DNA from: Hydrogenophaga palleronii NBRC 102513 | GTDB lineage: Bacteria > Pseudomonadota > Gammaproteobacteria > Burkholderiales > Burkholderiaceae_C | Reading direction: 5' to 3' | Length of the DNA stretch: 64,000 nt | Assembly (NCBI RefSeq): GCF_001571225.1 | Contig: NZ_BCTJ01000002.1 | Span: 62,001 to 126,000 of the forward strand | In this document: positions 1 to 9,562 of the stretch, in pieces | How the letters are laid out: every line of letters starts with the position of its first letter | Position numbering within the stretch: position 1 is the first letter of the stretch | Notes under the pieces: generated by a model | Database searches by the model: none | Seen by the model: the letters and a program-made list of their open reading frames with translations, nothing else | What the model was told of the DNA's origin: nothing | Made by a program: the position numbers and the translations under genes

Positions 1-539
1 ACCACCAGCATGACGGGCACATTGATCAGGAAGACCGAGCCCCACCAGAAGTGCTCCAGCAGGGCTCCGCCCACCAGCGGGCCGAGCGCGGCACCCGCCG
101 CACCGACCGTTCCCCACAGGCCGAGCGCCATCGCGCGCTCGCGTTCGTCTTCAAAGGTCTTGCGGATCAGGCCCAGCACGCACGGCATGATCATCGAGCC
201 ACCGAGTGCCAGCAGCACCCGCGCACCGATCAGCAGGGCCGGGCTCGGGGCAAACGCGGCCAGCAATGAAGCGCAGCCGAAGATGGTGAGGCCGGTCAGC
301 AACACGCGCCGGTGGCCCACCCGGTCTGCCAACGTGCCCATGGGCACGAGCAGACCGGCCATGAGCAGCGGATAGATGTCGATGATCCACAACACCTCGG
401 TGCCCGACGCCCCCAGCGCCACGGTGAGCGACGGGATGGCGATGTGCAGGATCGTCATGTCGATGACCACCGGCAGAAAGGCCAGCATCACGGCGACAAG
501 AATCCACCAGCGGCGAGGAAGGCGTGGGAGGGCGGTCAT
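1..539 (-). CDS. MFS drug exporter, DHA2 (EmrB/QacA/SmvA) type, partial
   Basis: Only the N-terminal 179 codons are present; the rest lies beyond the left edge. The translation starts MTALPRLPRRWWILVAVML and shows about five membrane helices. The DHA2 features are visible: an acidic residue in helix 1 (VVIDMTILHIAIP), motif A after helix 2 (GTLADRVGHRR) and a motif-C-like stretch (LGPLVGG). The family uses the proton gradient to expel cationic or lipophilic drugs across the inner membrane. Its ATG overlaps the stop of the outer-membrane lipoprotein gene (ATGA), so it is the fourth gene of the efflux operon. Having an MFS pump translationally coupled to an RND tripartite pump is unusual; it may share the outer-membrane channel, which is inference. 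Confidence 0.85.
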   Translation of the reverse strand, partial: MTALPRLPRRWWILVAVMLAFLPVVIDMTILHIAIPSLTVALGASGTEVLWIIDIYPLLMAGLLVPMGTLADRVGHRRVLLTGLTIFGCASLLAAFAPSPALLIGARVLLALGGSMIMPCVLGLIRKTFEDERERAMALGLWGTVGAAGAALGPLVGGALLEHFWWGSVFLINVPVMLV

Positions 540-1996
540 GGTGGATCGATGGTACGGGTGCTCGCCAGCGCAGGGTCCGCGCCACCATCGTGCGCGCGCA
601 TGCCGCCGCCCAGGGCCTTGTACAGCGCCACGGCGTTGCCGATTTCGGCACGCCGCAACTCCAGCAGCGCCTGCCGCGCGGCGTAGGCCTGCCGTTGGGC
701 GTCGAGCCATTCGAGCCGGCCATCCAGGCCGGCGCGGTAACGCAGTTCCGACAGCCCGAGCCGGCGCTGCGCGCTGTCCACGGCCCGCAACTGGGCGGCC
801 ACCTGGCGCCCGAGGGTGGCGCGGGCGGCCAGGGCATCGGCCACTTCGCGGAAGGCGATCTGGATCGCGCGTTCGTACTGCGCAATCGCTTCGGAGCGCC
901 GCAGCTCGGCCAGGCGCAGCTCGCTGCGCAGCCGGCCGCCCTGGAACAGGGGCTGTGCGATCTGCGGCGCGAACCGCCAGACCTGGCGCGAGGCGTCGAA
1001 CAGGCCGCCCAGCGACGGGCTCGCAAAGCCATACGACGCAGTGAGCGAGATGCTCGGGAAGAAAGCCGCGCGAGCCGCGCCGATGTCGGCGTTGGCAGCG
1101 ACCAGCATCTGCTCGGCTTGCTGCAGATCGGGCCGGGCGAGCAGCAGGTCTGAAGGCAGCCCCGATGACAGTTGCGCGGCGACGGACTGGCGCTCCAACG
1201 GCGTAGCCGCTGGCAGGTCGGCAGGCAGTTCGCGGCCCACCAGAAGCTGCAAGGCGTTGCCCGCTTGTGCCAGGGTGCGCTGGCGGGCTTCAAGCTCGCT
1301 TTCGGCACTCGCCACCTGGCCCTCGGCCTGCGCGACATCGAGGCCACTGCTCTGGTCCGCCTGTTTGAGCAACTGCACCAGCGCCAGGGACTGGCGCCAG
1401 TCTGCGAGCGTCTGCTCGGCCAGTTGCAGCTGTTCGCGGGCCAGTTGTTGCGCGAAGAAGGCATCGGCGACCGCGCCCACGAGCGCGATCTGCGCCGCCG
1501 CCCGTCCTTGTTCGCTCGCGAGGTAGCGGGCCAGCGCCGCGTCCGACAGGGCGCGCACGCGGCCGAACAGGTCAAACTCGAAGGCGCTGATACCCACACC
1601 CATCCCTACCTGTTGCGACACCGCCGTGGGGGTACCCACCGTGCCGCTGCCCACGGCGGTGCGCTCGCGGCTGGCCGAGGCTTCGGCCACCACGGCCGGC
1701 AGCCGGTGCGCCTGCTGGATGCGGTATTGGGTCTGGACGCTCTGCACGTTGAGTGCGGCGAGCCGCAAGTCCCGGTTGTGCTCCAGTGCCAGTTCGATCA
1801 GCTGCTGCAGGGCAGCGTCACCGAACATCGAACGCCAGCCCGTCTGCGCTGCGTGTGCGGTGGTGGTGCCCGGCGACACGTGACCATGCAGCGCGGGGAA
1901 GGCCGCCGGCACGGGCAGCGCGGGGCGTTCCAGGTGCGGCGTCAGGCTGCAGGCCGACAACAGCGCCAGCGGCAGCAGGATGCTCAGACGCTTCAT
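536..1996 (-). CDS. RND efflux outer-membrane lipoprotein, NodT family
   Basis: The 486-residue product is the outer-membrane channel of a tripartite efflux system (OprM/NodT class). It opens with a lipoprotein signal, MKRLSILLPLALLSACSLTP, whose lipobox is LLSAC. It then carries the two repeated coiled-coil OEP domains of TolC-like proteins, with the helical-hairpin segments at about residues 200-260 and 410-470. I chose the ATG at 1996 rather than an upstream in-frame codon because it starts the signal peptide and overlaps the stop of the RND pump gene by 4 bases (ATGA). Length is normal for the family. Confidence 0.93.
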   Translation of the reverse strand: MKRLSILLPLALLSACSLTPHLERPALPVPAAFPALHGHVSPGTTTAHAAQTGWRSMFGDAALQQLIELALEHNRDLRLAALNVQSVQTQYRIQQAHRLPAVVAEASASRERTAVGSGTVGTPTAVSQQVGMGVGISAFEFDLFGRVRALSDAALARYLASEQGRAAAQIALVGAVADAFFAQQLAREQLQLAEQTLADWRQSLALVQLLKQADQSSGLDVAQAEGQVASAESELEARQRTLAQAGNALQLLVGRELPADLPAATPLERQSVAAQLSSGLPSDLLLARPDLQQAEQMLVAANADIGAARAAFFPSISLTASYGFASPSLGGLFDASRQVWRFAPQIAQPLFQGGRLRSELRLAELRRSEAIAQYERAIQIAFREVADALAARATLGRQVAAQLRAVDSAQRRLGLSELRYRAGLDGRLEWLDAQRQAYAARQALLELRRAEIGNAVALYKALGGGMRAHDGGADPALASTRTIDPP

Positions 1997-4900
1997 GTGG
2001 GCTCCTTCTCCATGTGCCGTGCTGCGGGGCTGGTGCGGCGCGCGCGCCATGTGGCAACGCGCTCCTGCAAACCCATCACGGCGACGAAGAACACCGGCAC
2101 GAAGAACACCGCCAGCAGCGTGCCGCTGACCATGCCACCGAACACGCCGGTGCCGATGGCGTGCTGTGTCTCCGCGCTGGCACCGGACGCCAGCATCAGC
2201 GGCACCACACCGAGGGCGAAGGCCAGAGAGGTCATCAGGATCGGGCGCAGGCGCAGGCGCGCTGCGGTCACTGCGGCCTCGGCAAGGCCCATGCCCTGAG
2301 CATGCAATTGCCGGGCGAACTCCACGATGAGGATGGCGTTCTTTGCGGACAGTCCGATGATGGTGATCATGCCGACCTTGAAGAAAACATCGTTCGGCAT
2401 GCCGCGCAGCATGACCGCGGCCACCGCACCGATCAGGCCCAGCGGCACGACAAGCATCACCGACAGCGGAATTGACCAGCTCTCATACAGCGCCGCCAGC
2501 ACCAGGAACACCACCAGCGCCGACAGCAGCATCAAGAGCGGTGCCTGCGCGGCCGACTGCCGCTCCTGCAGCGACTGCCCGGTCCACGCCACCGCAAAGC
2601 CGGGGGGCAACTGCGCGGCCAGGCGCTCCATTTCGGCCATCGCGTCGCCGCTGGACACGCCGGGCGCGGCGCCACCGGCGATGCGCACCGCCGCAAAGCC
2701 CTGGAAGCGCATCAACTGCTGCGGCGATTCGCTCCAGGAATGGCTCACCAGTTCGCGCAGCGGCACCATGCCGCCCGCGGCATTGCGCACGCGCAGGCCC
2801 AGCATGTCGTCGAGCTGCATGCGGGCGGGTGCGTCGGCCTGCAGGATGACGGGCTGCATGCGCCCGGCGTTGGGAAAGTCGTTGACGTACAGCGAACCCA
2901 TGGCGGCGGACAGCGTGCTGCTGACGGCGGCAAAGGACACGCCCATGGCCTCGGCCTTCTGGCGGTTGATGTCCAGCCGGATGCTTTCACCCGTCGGCAG
3001 GCCATCGGGGTAGACGTCGCTGACGGCTTTGCTCTGCGCGGCGAGCTTGAGCAACTGCGCCTGCGCGGCCTGCAGCGCGGCTTCGCCCCGGTTGGCGCGG
3101 TCCTGCAGGTACAGCGTGAAGCCCGAAGACGTGCCGAGTTCATCGATGGCGGGTGGCATCAGGCTCATGACCGTGCCCTCGACCGTGTCCGCCATGGCTT
3201 GCTGAACCCGGGCGACCTCGCCGGAGGCCGTGGCGCCGTGGCGTTGGTCCCAGTCCTTGAGCATGGTGAAGGCCATCGCTGCATTGGGACCTGCCCCCGA
3301 GAAGCTGAACCCTTGCACCACCAGGTTGGATTCGAGCGCCGGCCGGGACGCCACATGTGCCTCGAATGCCTTGACCACCTCGAGCGTGCGCTCACTGGTC
3401 GCGCCGGTCGGCAACTGGATAGAGGTCATGAAGTAACCCTGGTCTTCTTCCGGCAGGAACGACGAGGGCAATTGCCGCGCTGCGAAGAACAGCACGCCGC
3501 AGATCACCGCGAACACCGCCATCATCCGGCCGCTGCGCCCGACCATGCCGCCCACGCCCGATGCGTAGCCGCGCGTCAGCCGTTCGAAGCCCCGGTTGAA
3601 GGCGCCGAAGAAACCACCGCGTTTGCCATGCAGATCGGTCTTGATCGGGCGCAACAGCGTGGCGCACAGCGCGGGCGTCAGCGTCAGCGCCAGGAAGGCC
3701 GAGAACAGGATGGAGACCGCCATCGACAGCGTGAACTGCTGATAGATCACGCCAACCGACCCCGAGGCGAACGCCATGGGAATGAACACGGCGGTGAGCA
3801 CCAGGGTGACGCCGACCACCGCGCCGGTGATCTCCTTCATGGCCTTGACGGTGGCGTCGCGGGGCGAGAGCCCTTCGCTGTCCATCAACCGTTCGACGTT
3901 CTCCACCACGACGATGGCATCGTCCACGATGATGCCGATGGCCAGCACCATGCCGAACATGGTCAGCGAGTTGATCGAGAAGCCAGCCACCAGCATCACC
4001 GCGAAAGTGCCCAGCAGCGCGATGGGCGCGACGATGGCCGGGATGAGGGTGTAGCGCACGTTCTGCAGAAACAGGTACATGACCAGGAACACCAGCGCCA
4101 TGGCTTCGAACAAGGTGTAGACCACCTTCTCGATGGAGATCTTCACGAACGGTGCGGTGTCAAAGGGAACGGAGTACGCCATGCCGGCAGGCAGGCTGGG
4201 CGTGAGCTCGGTCAATCGGTCTCGCACCGCTTGCGCGGTGCGCATGGCATTGGCTCCCGGTGACAGCTGGATGGCGGCACTGGTCGCCGCCACGCCGTTC
4301 TCGCGGTTGGAGAAGGCATACGACTGCGCGCCGAGTTCGACCCGGGCCACGTCGCGCAGCACCACCTTCGAACCATCGGCGCCGGCGCGCAGCACGATTG
4401 CCGCGAATTGCTCGGGCGTCGACAACTGGCCCTCGATGGTCAGGGGCACCGTCAGGCGCTGGCCGCGCAGCGCCGGGTCGTCGCCGAGGCGGCCCGGTGC
4501 GATCTGCGCATTCTGCTGTTCAATCGCTTGCGCCAGGTCGGCCATGGTCAGGCCGTAGGCGGTCAGCCGGTCCGGGTCGACCCAGACGCGCATGGCCTGC
4601 TCGGCACCGAACAGCTGCACCCGGCCCACGCCTTCGACGCGCCGCAGTTCCGGCACGATGTTGCGCGCCAGGTAGTCATTCAGGGCGACCTCGTCGTACT
4701 GGCCATCCTGCGAGGTCATGCCGACCATCATGAGGAAGCCGGACGCGGCGGACTCCACCTGCAGGCCGCTCTGCCGCACCGCTTGCGGCAGGCGCGGCTC
4801 CACTGCCTTGATCCGGTTCTGCACATCCACCTGCGCCAGTTCGGGATCGGTTCCCGGCTTGAACGTCGCGGTGATCTGCGCGGTGCCCGAGGTGTCCACC

Positions 4901-5142
4901 GAAGACTCGAAGTAAAGCAGGTTTTTGACCCCGGAGAGCTCACGCTCGATGAGGCTGACCACCGAATCGTTCAGCGTCTTTGGCGTAGCGCCCGGGTAGG
5001 TGGCGTACAAGGCCACCGACGGTGGCGCCACCGAGGGGTAACGTGCAATCGGCAACTGCGGGATGGCGATGACGCCGAACAGCACGATGAACACGGCGAT
5101 CACCCAGGCGAACACCGGGCGGTGAATGAAGAACTGCGGCAT
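1993..5142 (-). CDS. RND efflux pump permease, HAE1 (AcrB/MexB) family
   Basis: The 1049-residue inner-membrane proton/drug antiporter forms the trimeric core of the tripartite pump. It begins MPQFFIHRPVFAWVIAVFIV (helix 1). It has the two large periplasmic loops between helices 1-2 and 7-8, and the helix-4 proton-relay motif with paired acids (GIIVDDAIVVVENVERLM, about residues 403-420). The second half repeats the topology, with SAKNAILIVEFA near residue 940. Length matches AcrB (1049). It lies 17 bp downstream of the adaptor gene and is ATGA-coupled to the channel gene, so adaptor, pump, channel and MFS pump are one transcription unit. Confidence 0.95.
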   Translation of the reverse strand: MPQFFIHRPVFAWVIAVFIVLFGVIAIPQLPIARYPSVAPPSVALYATYPGATPKTLNDSVVSLIERELSGVKNLLYFESSVDTSGTAQITATFKPGTDPELAQVDVQNRIKAVEPRLPQAVRQSGLQVESAASGFLMMVGMTSQDGQYDEVALNDYLARNIVPELRRVEGVGRVQLFGAEQAMRVWVDPDRLTAYGLTMADLAQAIEQQNAQIAPGRLGDDPALRGQRLTVPLTIEGQLSTPEQFAAIVLRAGADGSKVVLRDVARVELGAQSYAFSNRENGVAATSAAIQLSPGANAMRTAQAVRDRLTELTPSLPAGMAYSVPFDTAPFVKISIEKVVYTLFEAMALVFLVMYLFLQNVRYTLIPAIVAPIALLGTFAVMLVAGFSINSLTMFGMVLAIGIIVDDAIVVVENVERLMDSEGLSPRDATVKAMKEITGAVVGVTLVLTAVFIPMAFASGSVGVIYQQFTLSMAVSILFSAFLALTLTPALCATLLRPIKTDLHGKRGGFFGAFNRGFERLTRGYASGVGGMVGRSGRMMAVFAVICGVLFFAARQLPSSFLPEEDQGYFMTSIQLPTGATSERTLEVVKAFEAHVASRPALESNLVVQGFSFSGAGPNAAMAFTMLKDWDQRHGATASGEVARVQQAMADTVEGTVMSLMPPAIDELGTSSGFTLYLQDRANRGEAALQAAQAQLLKLAAQSKAVSDVYPDGLPTGESIRLDINRQKAEAMGVSFAAVSSTLSAAMGSLYVNDFPNAGRMQPVILQADAPARMQLDDMLGLRVRNAAGGMVPLRELVSHSWSESPQQLMRFQGFAAVRIAGGAAPGVSSGDAMAEMERLAAQLPPGFAVAWTGQSLQERQSAAQAPLLMLLSALVVFLVLAALYESWSIPLSVMLVVPLGLIGAVAAVMLRGMPNDVFFKVGMITIIGLSAKNAILIVEFARQLHAQGMGLAEAAVTAARLRLRPILMTSLAFALGVVPLMLASGASAETQHAIGTGVFGGMVSGTLLAVFFVPVFFVAVMGLQERVATWRARRTSPAARHMEKEPT

Positions 5143-5159
5143 GGCGTGTTTTCCCGCGC

Positions 5160-6323
5160 TCAGCGTGAGGCCAGGTCCGCGGCCCCTGCCGTCGTGGGGT
5201 TCTGCCAGGCATGCGCTTCAACCGGCTTGCCCTCATCCAGGCGCTCCAGGCCCTGGATCACCACCTGCTGCCCGGCCTCCAGGCCGGAAGCAATGCGGTA
5301 GTGGCGGTTCACCAGTTCACCCAGCTCGACCGCGGCCTGCCGCGCGTGTTGGTGTTCATCGACCACCCACACGCTGGCGCGACCGCCGCGGTGGCGCACG
5401 GCCTCCTGGGGTACGGTGAGCGCTGCCGGGTAGTGGGCACGCGGCACACGGGCCAGCACATACATGCCGGGCAGCAACTGGCGCTGGCGGTTGTCGACCA
5501 GCACACGCAGCAGCACGTCGCCGGTGCCGGCATCGACGTTGATGCCTGAAAACAGCAGGCGTCCGCTGGTGCCCAGCGGTTTGTCGCTGCCGGCCAGGAT
5601 CTGCACGGGCATGCCGCTGCCCGCTGACTGGCGCCCGTCCACGGCGTGCCGCAGTTGCTCCAGCGAGGCCGCCGACTGCCGCACGTCGACATAGACCTGA
5701 TCGATCTGCTGGATCGTGGCCATCGGCATGCTGTTCGCTGGTGTGACCAAGGCGCCCTCGGAGACCAGGGCCTGGTCGATGCGCCCGGAGATCGGGGCGT
5801 CCACGGTAGCGAACCGCAGGTCGAGCTGCCTGCGCGCGAGCGCGGCCTGCGCCTGCGCCACCTCGGCGGCGGCCTGCGCGCGTTGCGACTGGGCATCGTC
5901 GAACACCTGCCGGCTCACGGCGTCGGCCTGCACCAGCGGCGCCAGCCGATCGGCCTGCAGGTGGGCGCGTGCCAGCACCGCCTGCGCGCGTTGCAGCGCA
6001 CCTGCGGCGGTCTCGGCATCGGCCTTGAAGGCGGCGGGATCGATCTGGAACAGCGGCGCGCCGGCCTTGATCTCGGCGCCTTGTTCGAACAGCCTTTTCT
6101 GCACGATGCCGCTGACCTGCGGCCGGATCTCCGCCGTGCGCAAGGCCGCAACGCGGCCAGGCAGGTCTTCGTGCACAGTCAGTTCGACCGGCTCGAGCGT
6201 CAGCGCGGACACGCGAACCGGTGGCTCCGCTTCTTCTGCCTTTGGGGAGGGGCCGCAGCCGGACAGCATCAGGGCCAGGAGCCCGGCCAGCACAGCGTGA
6301 CGCTGGCGATGTGGAGTGCACAT
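5160..6323 (-). CDS. RND efflux periplasmic adaptor (MFP/HlyD family)
   Basis: This 387-residue membrane-fusion lipoprotein links the RND pump to the outer-membrane channel. It starts MCTPHRQRHAVLAGLLALML with lipobox LSGC. Then come the biotinyl-lipoyl-like half (RPQVSGIVQKRLFEQGAEIK), an alpha-helical hairpin at about residues 100-165, the second lipoyl half (DAPISGRIDQALVSEGALV) and a beta-barrel/MP domain. The first gene of the operon, it reads away from the two-component system across a 164-bp gap. Longer in-frame starts to 6473 exist, but they would put 50 charged residues in front of the signal peptide. Confidence 0.93.
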   Translation of the reverse strand: MCTPHRQRHAVLAGLLALMLSGCGPSPKAEEAEPPVRVSALTLEPVELTVHEDLPGRVAALRTAEIRPQVSGIVQKRLFEQGAEIKAGAPLFQIDPAAFKADAETAAGALQRAQAVLARAHLQADRLAPLVQADAVSRQVFDDAQSQRAQAAAEVAQAQAALARRQLDLRFATVDAPISGRIDQALVSEGALVTPANSMPMATIQQIDQVYVDVRQSAASLEQLRHAVDGRQSAGSGMPVQILAGSDKPLGTSGRLLFSGINVDAGTGDVLLRVLVDNRQRQLLPGMYVLARVPRAHYPAALTVPQEAVRHRGGRASVWVVDEHQHARQAAVELGELVNRHYRIASGLEAGQQVVIQGLERLDEGKPVEAHAWQNPTTAGAADLASR

Positions 6324-6411
6324 GTCTTCAGTGAACCTGCGGATGTTGCGCCGCTTTTCGAAAGAGGGCGGGAGGCCCGGAGAGCGGGAGTCTGGCCGCG
6401 TCCGATGGGCG

Positions 6412-6439
6412 TTGATTCGACGTTGTGTGGAGGTAAGAT
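6412..6439 (+). promoter_or_regulatory. Putative sigma70 promoter of the two-component operon
   Basis: TTGATT (6412-6417) and TAAGAT (6434-6439) are separated by 16 bp and lie about 48 bp before the response-regulator start. The spacing and hexamers fit a sigma70 promoter. It sits in the 164-bp gap shared with the divergent efflux operon. No clear inverted repeat for the response regulator was seen. Confidence 0.45.
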
Positions 6440-6487
6440 GGATTTCGACACAGGGCGAGAGAGCCCCGCACATCGCACCCCCCCCTC

Positions 6488-7219
6488 TTGAACTTGCCTA
6501 CCCCCTCACATACCCCGGTACGTACCGACGCCTTGGTCCTCATCGCGGAGGACGAGACCGAGATCGCCGAGATCCTGGCGGCGTATCTCCAGCGCAGCGG
6601 GCTGCGCACGGTGCATGCGTCCAACGGCCGCGACGCGCTGGAAAAACACCTGTCCCTCAAGCCCGATCTGGTGCTGCTGGACATACAAATGCCACTGATG
6701 GATGGCTGGCAGGTGCTCAGCGAGATCCGCCATCGCGGCACGACACCGGTGATCATGCTCACCGCGCTCGACCAGGACATTGACAAGCTGATGGGGTTGC
6801 GCATCGGCGCGGATGACTACGTGGTCAAGCCCTTCAACGCGGCCGAGGTGGTCGCACGGGTTCTGGCGGTGTTGCGGCGGGTGAAGGTCGACAGCGGCGC
6901 CGCGGCCCGCTTGTTGCGCGTTGGTGCTTGCCAGCTCGACCTGGACCACCACGAAGCCACGGTGCAGCAGAACGGCCGCAGCCATGCCCTGGAACTCACG
7001 CTCACCGAATTCAGGATCCTGACCACCCTCATGCGCGCGCCCAAGCGCGTGCTCAGCCGCGAAGAACTGCTCGCCAACTGTCTGCCCGAAGGCGACACGC
7101 TGGAGCGCACGGTGGACAGCCACATCAGCAAGCTGCGCAAAAAGCTGGAAACCCTGGGCATCTCCGGAACCCCCGAGAGCGTGCGCGGCGTGGGTTACCG
7201 CTTCGGGGCTGGGGCTTGA
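6488..7219 (+). CDS. OmpR-family response regulator (BaeR-like)
   Basis: This 243-residue two-component regulator has a receiver domain (about 16-135): acidic pocket E21/D22, phospho-acceptor D65 (LVLLDIQMP), T92 and K114 (VVKPF). An OmpR/PhoB winged-helix DNA-binding domain follows (about 150-240, with ELTLTEFRILTTLM and the terminal VRGVGYRFGAG). The start is a TTG; no ATG or GTG lies between it and the receiver domain. It is coupled to the kinase gene by TTGA. Because the pair reads divergently from the RND operon, it probably controls that operon, as BaeSR does for mdtABC. That regulatory link is inference. Confidence 0.92.
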   Translation: MNLPTPSHTPVRTDALVLIAEDETEIAEILAAYLQRSGLRTVHASNGRDALEKHLSLKPDLVLLDIQMPLMDGWQVLSEIRHRGTTPVIMLTALDQDIDKLMGLRIGADDYVVKPFNAAEVVARVLAVLRRVKVDSGAAARLLRVGACQLDLDHHEATVQQNGRSHALELTLTEFRILTTLMRAPKRVLSREELLANCLPEGDTLERTVDSHISKLRKKLETLGISGTPESVRGVGYRFGAGA

Positions 7220-8292
7220 GCACCTCGCCGGGGCTGCGCCGGCAGATCGTCCTGTCGCTGAGCGCGATGGTGCTGGGTGTGATCCTGCTCTCGGTGGTCG
7301 GCTCTTACGTTTTTTATGCGCTGGCCATGGCGTACTTGCCGGGCAGCATTTCCGACAACTGGATGCCATCGCGCGTCGAGCTGGCATGGATCGGCGGCAC
7401 GACCCTGGCTGCGCTGACCCTGGCGGGCTGGGTGGCCGTGCGGCTTTCCCGCCGTATCCTGACCCCGTTGAATTCGGTGGCCCACAGCCTGCGGGAAATC
7501 GCCCAGGGCAATCTGCAGGCCCGCGCCACGCTGGATCGACATGCCCAGGGCGAAACGGCGCAACTGGTGCACGACTTCAACGACATGGCCAAACGCCTGC
7601 AAAGCGTGACGCGCGAGCGGGAGTTCTGGAATGCCGCCATCGCCCACGAACTGCGCACGCCGGTCACCATCCTGCGCGGGCGCCTGCAGGGCTTGGCCGA
7701 GGGCGTTTTTTCACCTGATGCCGAACTGTTCAACGGTCTACTGCGGCAGGTCGACGGACTCAACCGGCTGATCGAAGACCTGCGCGTGCTCAGCCTCAAC
7801 GACAGCGGCCACCTGGAGCTCGATCTGGCGCCGACCGACGTGATGCGGGAAGTCTCGGTCGTCGTGCAGGCTTTTGCCACCCGGCTGGCGGCGCGCGGCT
7901 TTCAGTTGCACATCGACGGGGATGTGCCGATACCGGTCGTGTGCGACGCGATCCGCATCCGGCAGGCGCTCATGGCGCTGCTGGACAACGCACTCAAGCA
8001 CGCGCAGCCCGGCGCCTTGCGCGTGCGCGCGCACCTGGAGAACGGCCTGTGTTCGCTCAGTGTCGAGGACGACGGACCCGGTTTGTCACCGGACCTCGCT
8101 GCTTTCGTGTTCGAGGCCTTTCGCCGCGGAGACCCCTCGCGGGCCCGAAGCAGCGGGGGCAGTGGCCTTGGCCTCGCGGTGGTCGAAGCCATCGCCAAGG
8201 CCCATGGTGGTTGTGCTCTCTGCCGACCATCGGCCGCCGGTGGAACCGTCTTCACCTTGCAATGGCCAGCGATGGGCGAGGGTTCGGCTTAG
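7216..8292 (+). CDS. Sensor histidine kinase (BaeS-like)
   Basis: The 358-residue kinase partners the preceding regulator. Two membrane helices (about 10-38 and 56-75) flank a very short periplasmic loop of about 17 residues. A HAMP domain follows (about 76-130), then the H-box with phospho-acceptor H144 (AAIAHELRTPVTIL), and a HATPase domain with N box (LLDNALKHA), G1 (EDDGPGLS) and G2 (GGSGLGLAV). The TTG start at 7216 overlaps the regulator stop. The small sensor loop suggests it detects membrane stress or ligands within the bilayer rather than a large periplasmic ligand; that is inference. Confidence 0.9.
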   Translation: MSTSPGLRRQIVLSLSAMVLGVILLSVVGSYVFYALAMAYLPGSISDNWMPSRVELAWIGGTTLAALTLAGWVAVRLSRRILTPLNSVAHSLREIAQGNLQARATLDRHAQGETAQLVHDFNDMAKRLQSVTREREFWNAAIAHELRTPVTILRGRLQGLAEGVFSPDAELFNGLLRQVDGLNRLIEDLRVLSLNDSGHLELDLAPTDVMREVSVVVQAFATRLAARGFQLHIDGDVPIPVVCDAIRIRQALMALLDNALKHAQPGALRVRAHLENGLCSLSVEDDGPGLSPDLAAFVFEAFRRGDPSRARSSGGSGLGLAVVEAIAKAHGGCALCRPSAAGGTVFTLQWPAMGEGSA

Positions 8293-8400
8293 CGTGTGTT
8301 CGGCCTCGTACGTCCGCCGTCGCCGGAGGCGGCTACCTGGCCTGGCCGTGATGGGTGTCGAACGCGAGCGCTGCGGCTCAGCAAAAAATACCGATGGGGT

Positions 8401-8631
8401 CTACCAGAACTTCCATGCAGGTCGCTGGGCGGCTTCTCGCCGCTGCTCGAGCGGACGCAGATCCAGCGTGTCATACACCGTGTCGTTCGACGGTGAAGGG
8501 AAACGGCGGCGGATTTCGCGCTCCAGCGCATGCGCGATGCCACGCGCCTGTTTTTCGCCGCGCAGTGCACGTGCTCTCCATTCGTGCGCCTGAATCATCA
8601 GCTCTTGGTCTTGCAAATCTTGGGGGGTCAT
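8401..8631 (-). CDS. Small conserved-looking hypothetical protein
   Basis: Codes for 76 residues, MTPQDLQDQELMIQAHEWRA at the start, with a mid-region rich in arginine and glutamate (RALRGEKQARGIAHALEREI) that reads as one amphipathic helix, and an aromatic end (PAWKFW). There is no signal peptide or membrane segment. I do not recognise a family. Codon use fits the genome and no better frame covers this stretch. It stands alone between the kinase and the LysE exporter; the 250 bp beyond its start hold nothing I can identify. Confidence 0.5.
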   Translation of the reverse strand: MTPQDLQDQELMIQAHEWRARALRGEKQARGIAHALEREIRRRFPSPSNDTVYDTLDLRPLEQRREAAQRPAWKFW

Positions 8632-8884
8632 CGTCGGGCGATTGTGCCGCGCTTTTTCGGTTGCGGTTCGCCCGTCAGGGAATATCCACCTCCGGCATCA
8701 GGCAGCGCAAAAGAAGCTCCGCTTCACCGGGTACATTGCCGCGAAATCGGCTCAGATGAGCGTACTTTCGTGTCGTGCGGAGGCGGCTGCCTGCATGCTT
8801 GAGGGGTACCGCAGAAGGTGTCTTGAATGGACAAAGAAGAGAGAGCCGGGCAGACGCGGGTGATGGTGCAAGGTGGCCGGCGAA

Positions 8885-9496
8885 TCAAAGCACCGCCAAG
8901 ATCTGCCACACCGCAAAGGCCGCCAATGCAACGGCACTGGTGAGGTTGATCCGGCGATGCCAGCCGGCGTCGAAACGTTCGCGCAACAAGCCGACGGCGC
9001 CACTCAGGAACACCCACCACCCAGCAGATCCCAGGAACACACCCGCCACCATCGTGGCCGGTGCCGACACCGCCACGCGGCCGGCCATCGCACCGAAGAT
9101 CGCAATGAACGAGAGGACCGTGGCCGGGTTGGCCAGCGTCAGCGCGAAGGTGCTCGCAAAGTGTTGCCAGCCACTGCGCACCGGCCCCGCGCCGGCAGCG
9201 TGCCTCGCCGCAGGGGCACGCGCGATCTTCCAGGCCATCCACAGAAGAAAGGCGGCGCCCGCCAGCGCCAGCGGCACGCGAACTGCGACCAGCATCTGAA
9301 TCAACCAGTGCACGCCCCAGGCCCCGAGCGCGCCGTAGACCGCGTCTGCGGTGGCGGCGCCCAGGCCGGTGGCCAGCCCGGCGCGCGCGCCGTGGTCCAG
9401 CGTGCGCTGGATCGCCAGGATGCCGATCGGGCCGACCGGTGCGGCGATCGACAGGCCGATCAGCAGCGAAGGGAGAAAGACGTCAAGCAGTTGCAT
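8885..9496 (-). CDS. LysE/RhtB-family amino-acid exporter
   Basis: The 203-residue integral membrane protein belongs to the LysE translocator family, which exports amino acids or their derivatives. It starts MQLLDVFLPSLLIGLSIAAP and carries the family signature in helix 1 (AAPVGPIGILAIQRTL). A conserved LGAATADAVYGALGAWG in helix 2-3 follows, and further helices make about six in total. The chosen ATG gives the normal family length; an upstream in-frame start would overlap the Lrp gene. It is divergent from an Lrp-type regulator at 84 bp, the usual exporter/regulator arrangement, so that regulator probably controls it. Confidence 0.92.
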   Translation of the reverse strand: MQLLDVFLPSLLIGLSIAAPVGPIGILAIQRTLDHGARAGLATGLGAATADAVYGALGAWGVHWLIQMLVAVRVPLALAGAAFLLWMAWKIARAPAARHAAGAGPVRSGWQHFASTFALTLANPATVLSFIAIFGAMAGRVAVSAPATMVAGVFLGSAGWWVFLSGAVGLLRERFDAGWHRRINLTSAVALAAFAVWQILAVL

Positions 9497-9562
9497 GCGG
9501 CCATCGTAGGTACGCCGGTCGCTGCTTTGAAGGCGATTGTTCTGGCCGCCGGTGCAATGCGC

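Noticed and set aside
151..1599. A 482-codon minus-strand frame in a different phase within the lipoprotein and MFS genes
   Set aside because: Its translation is Arg/Ser/Pro-rich and covers two real genes that have clear motifs in the neighbouring phase.
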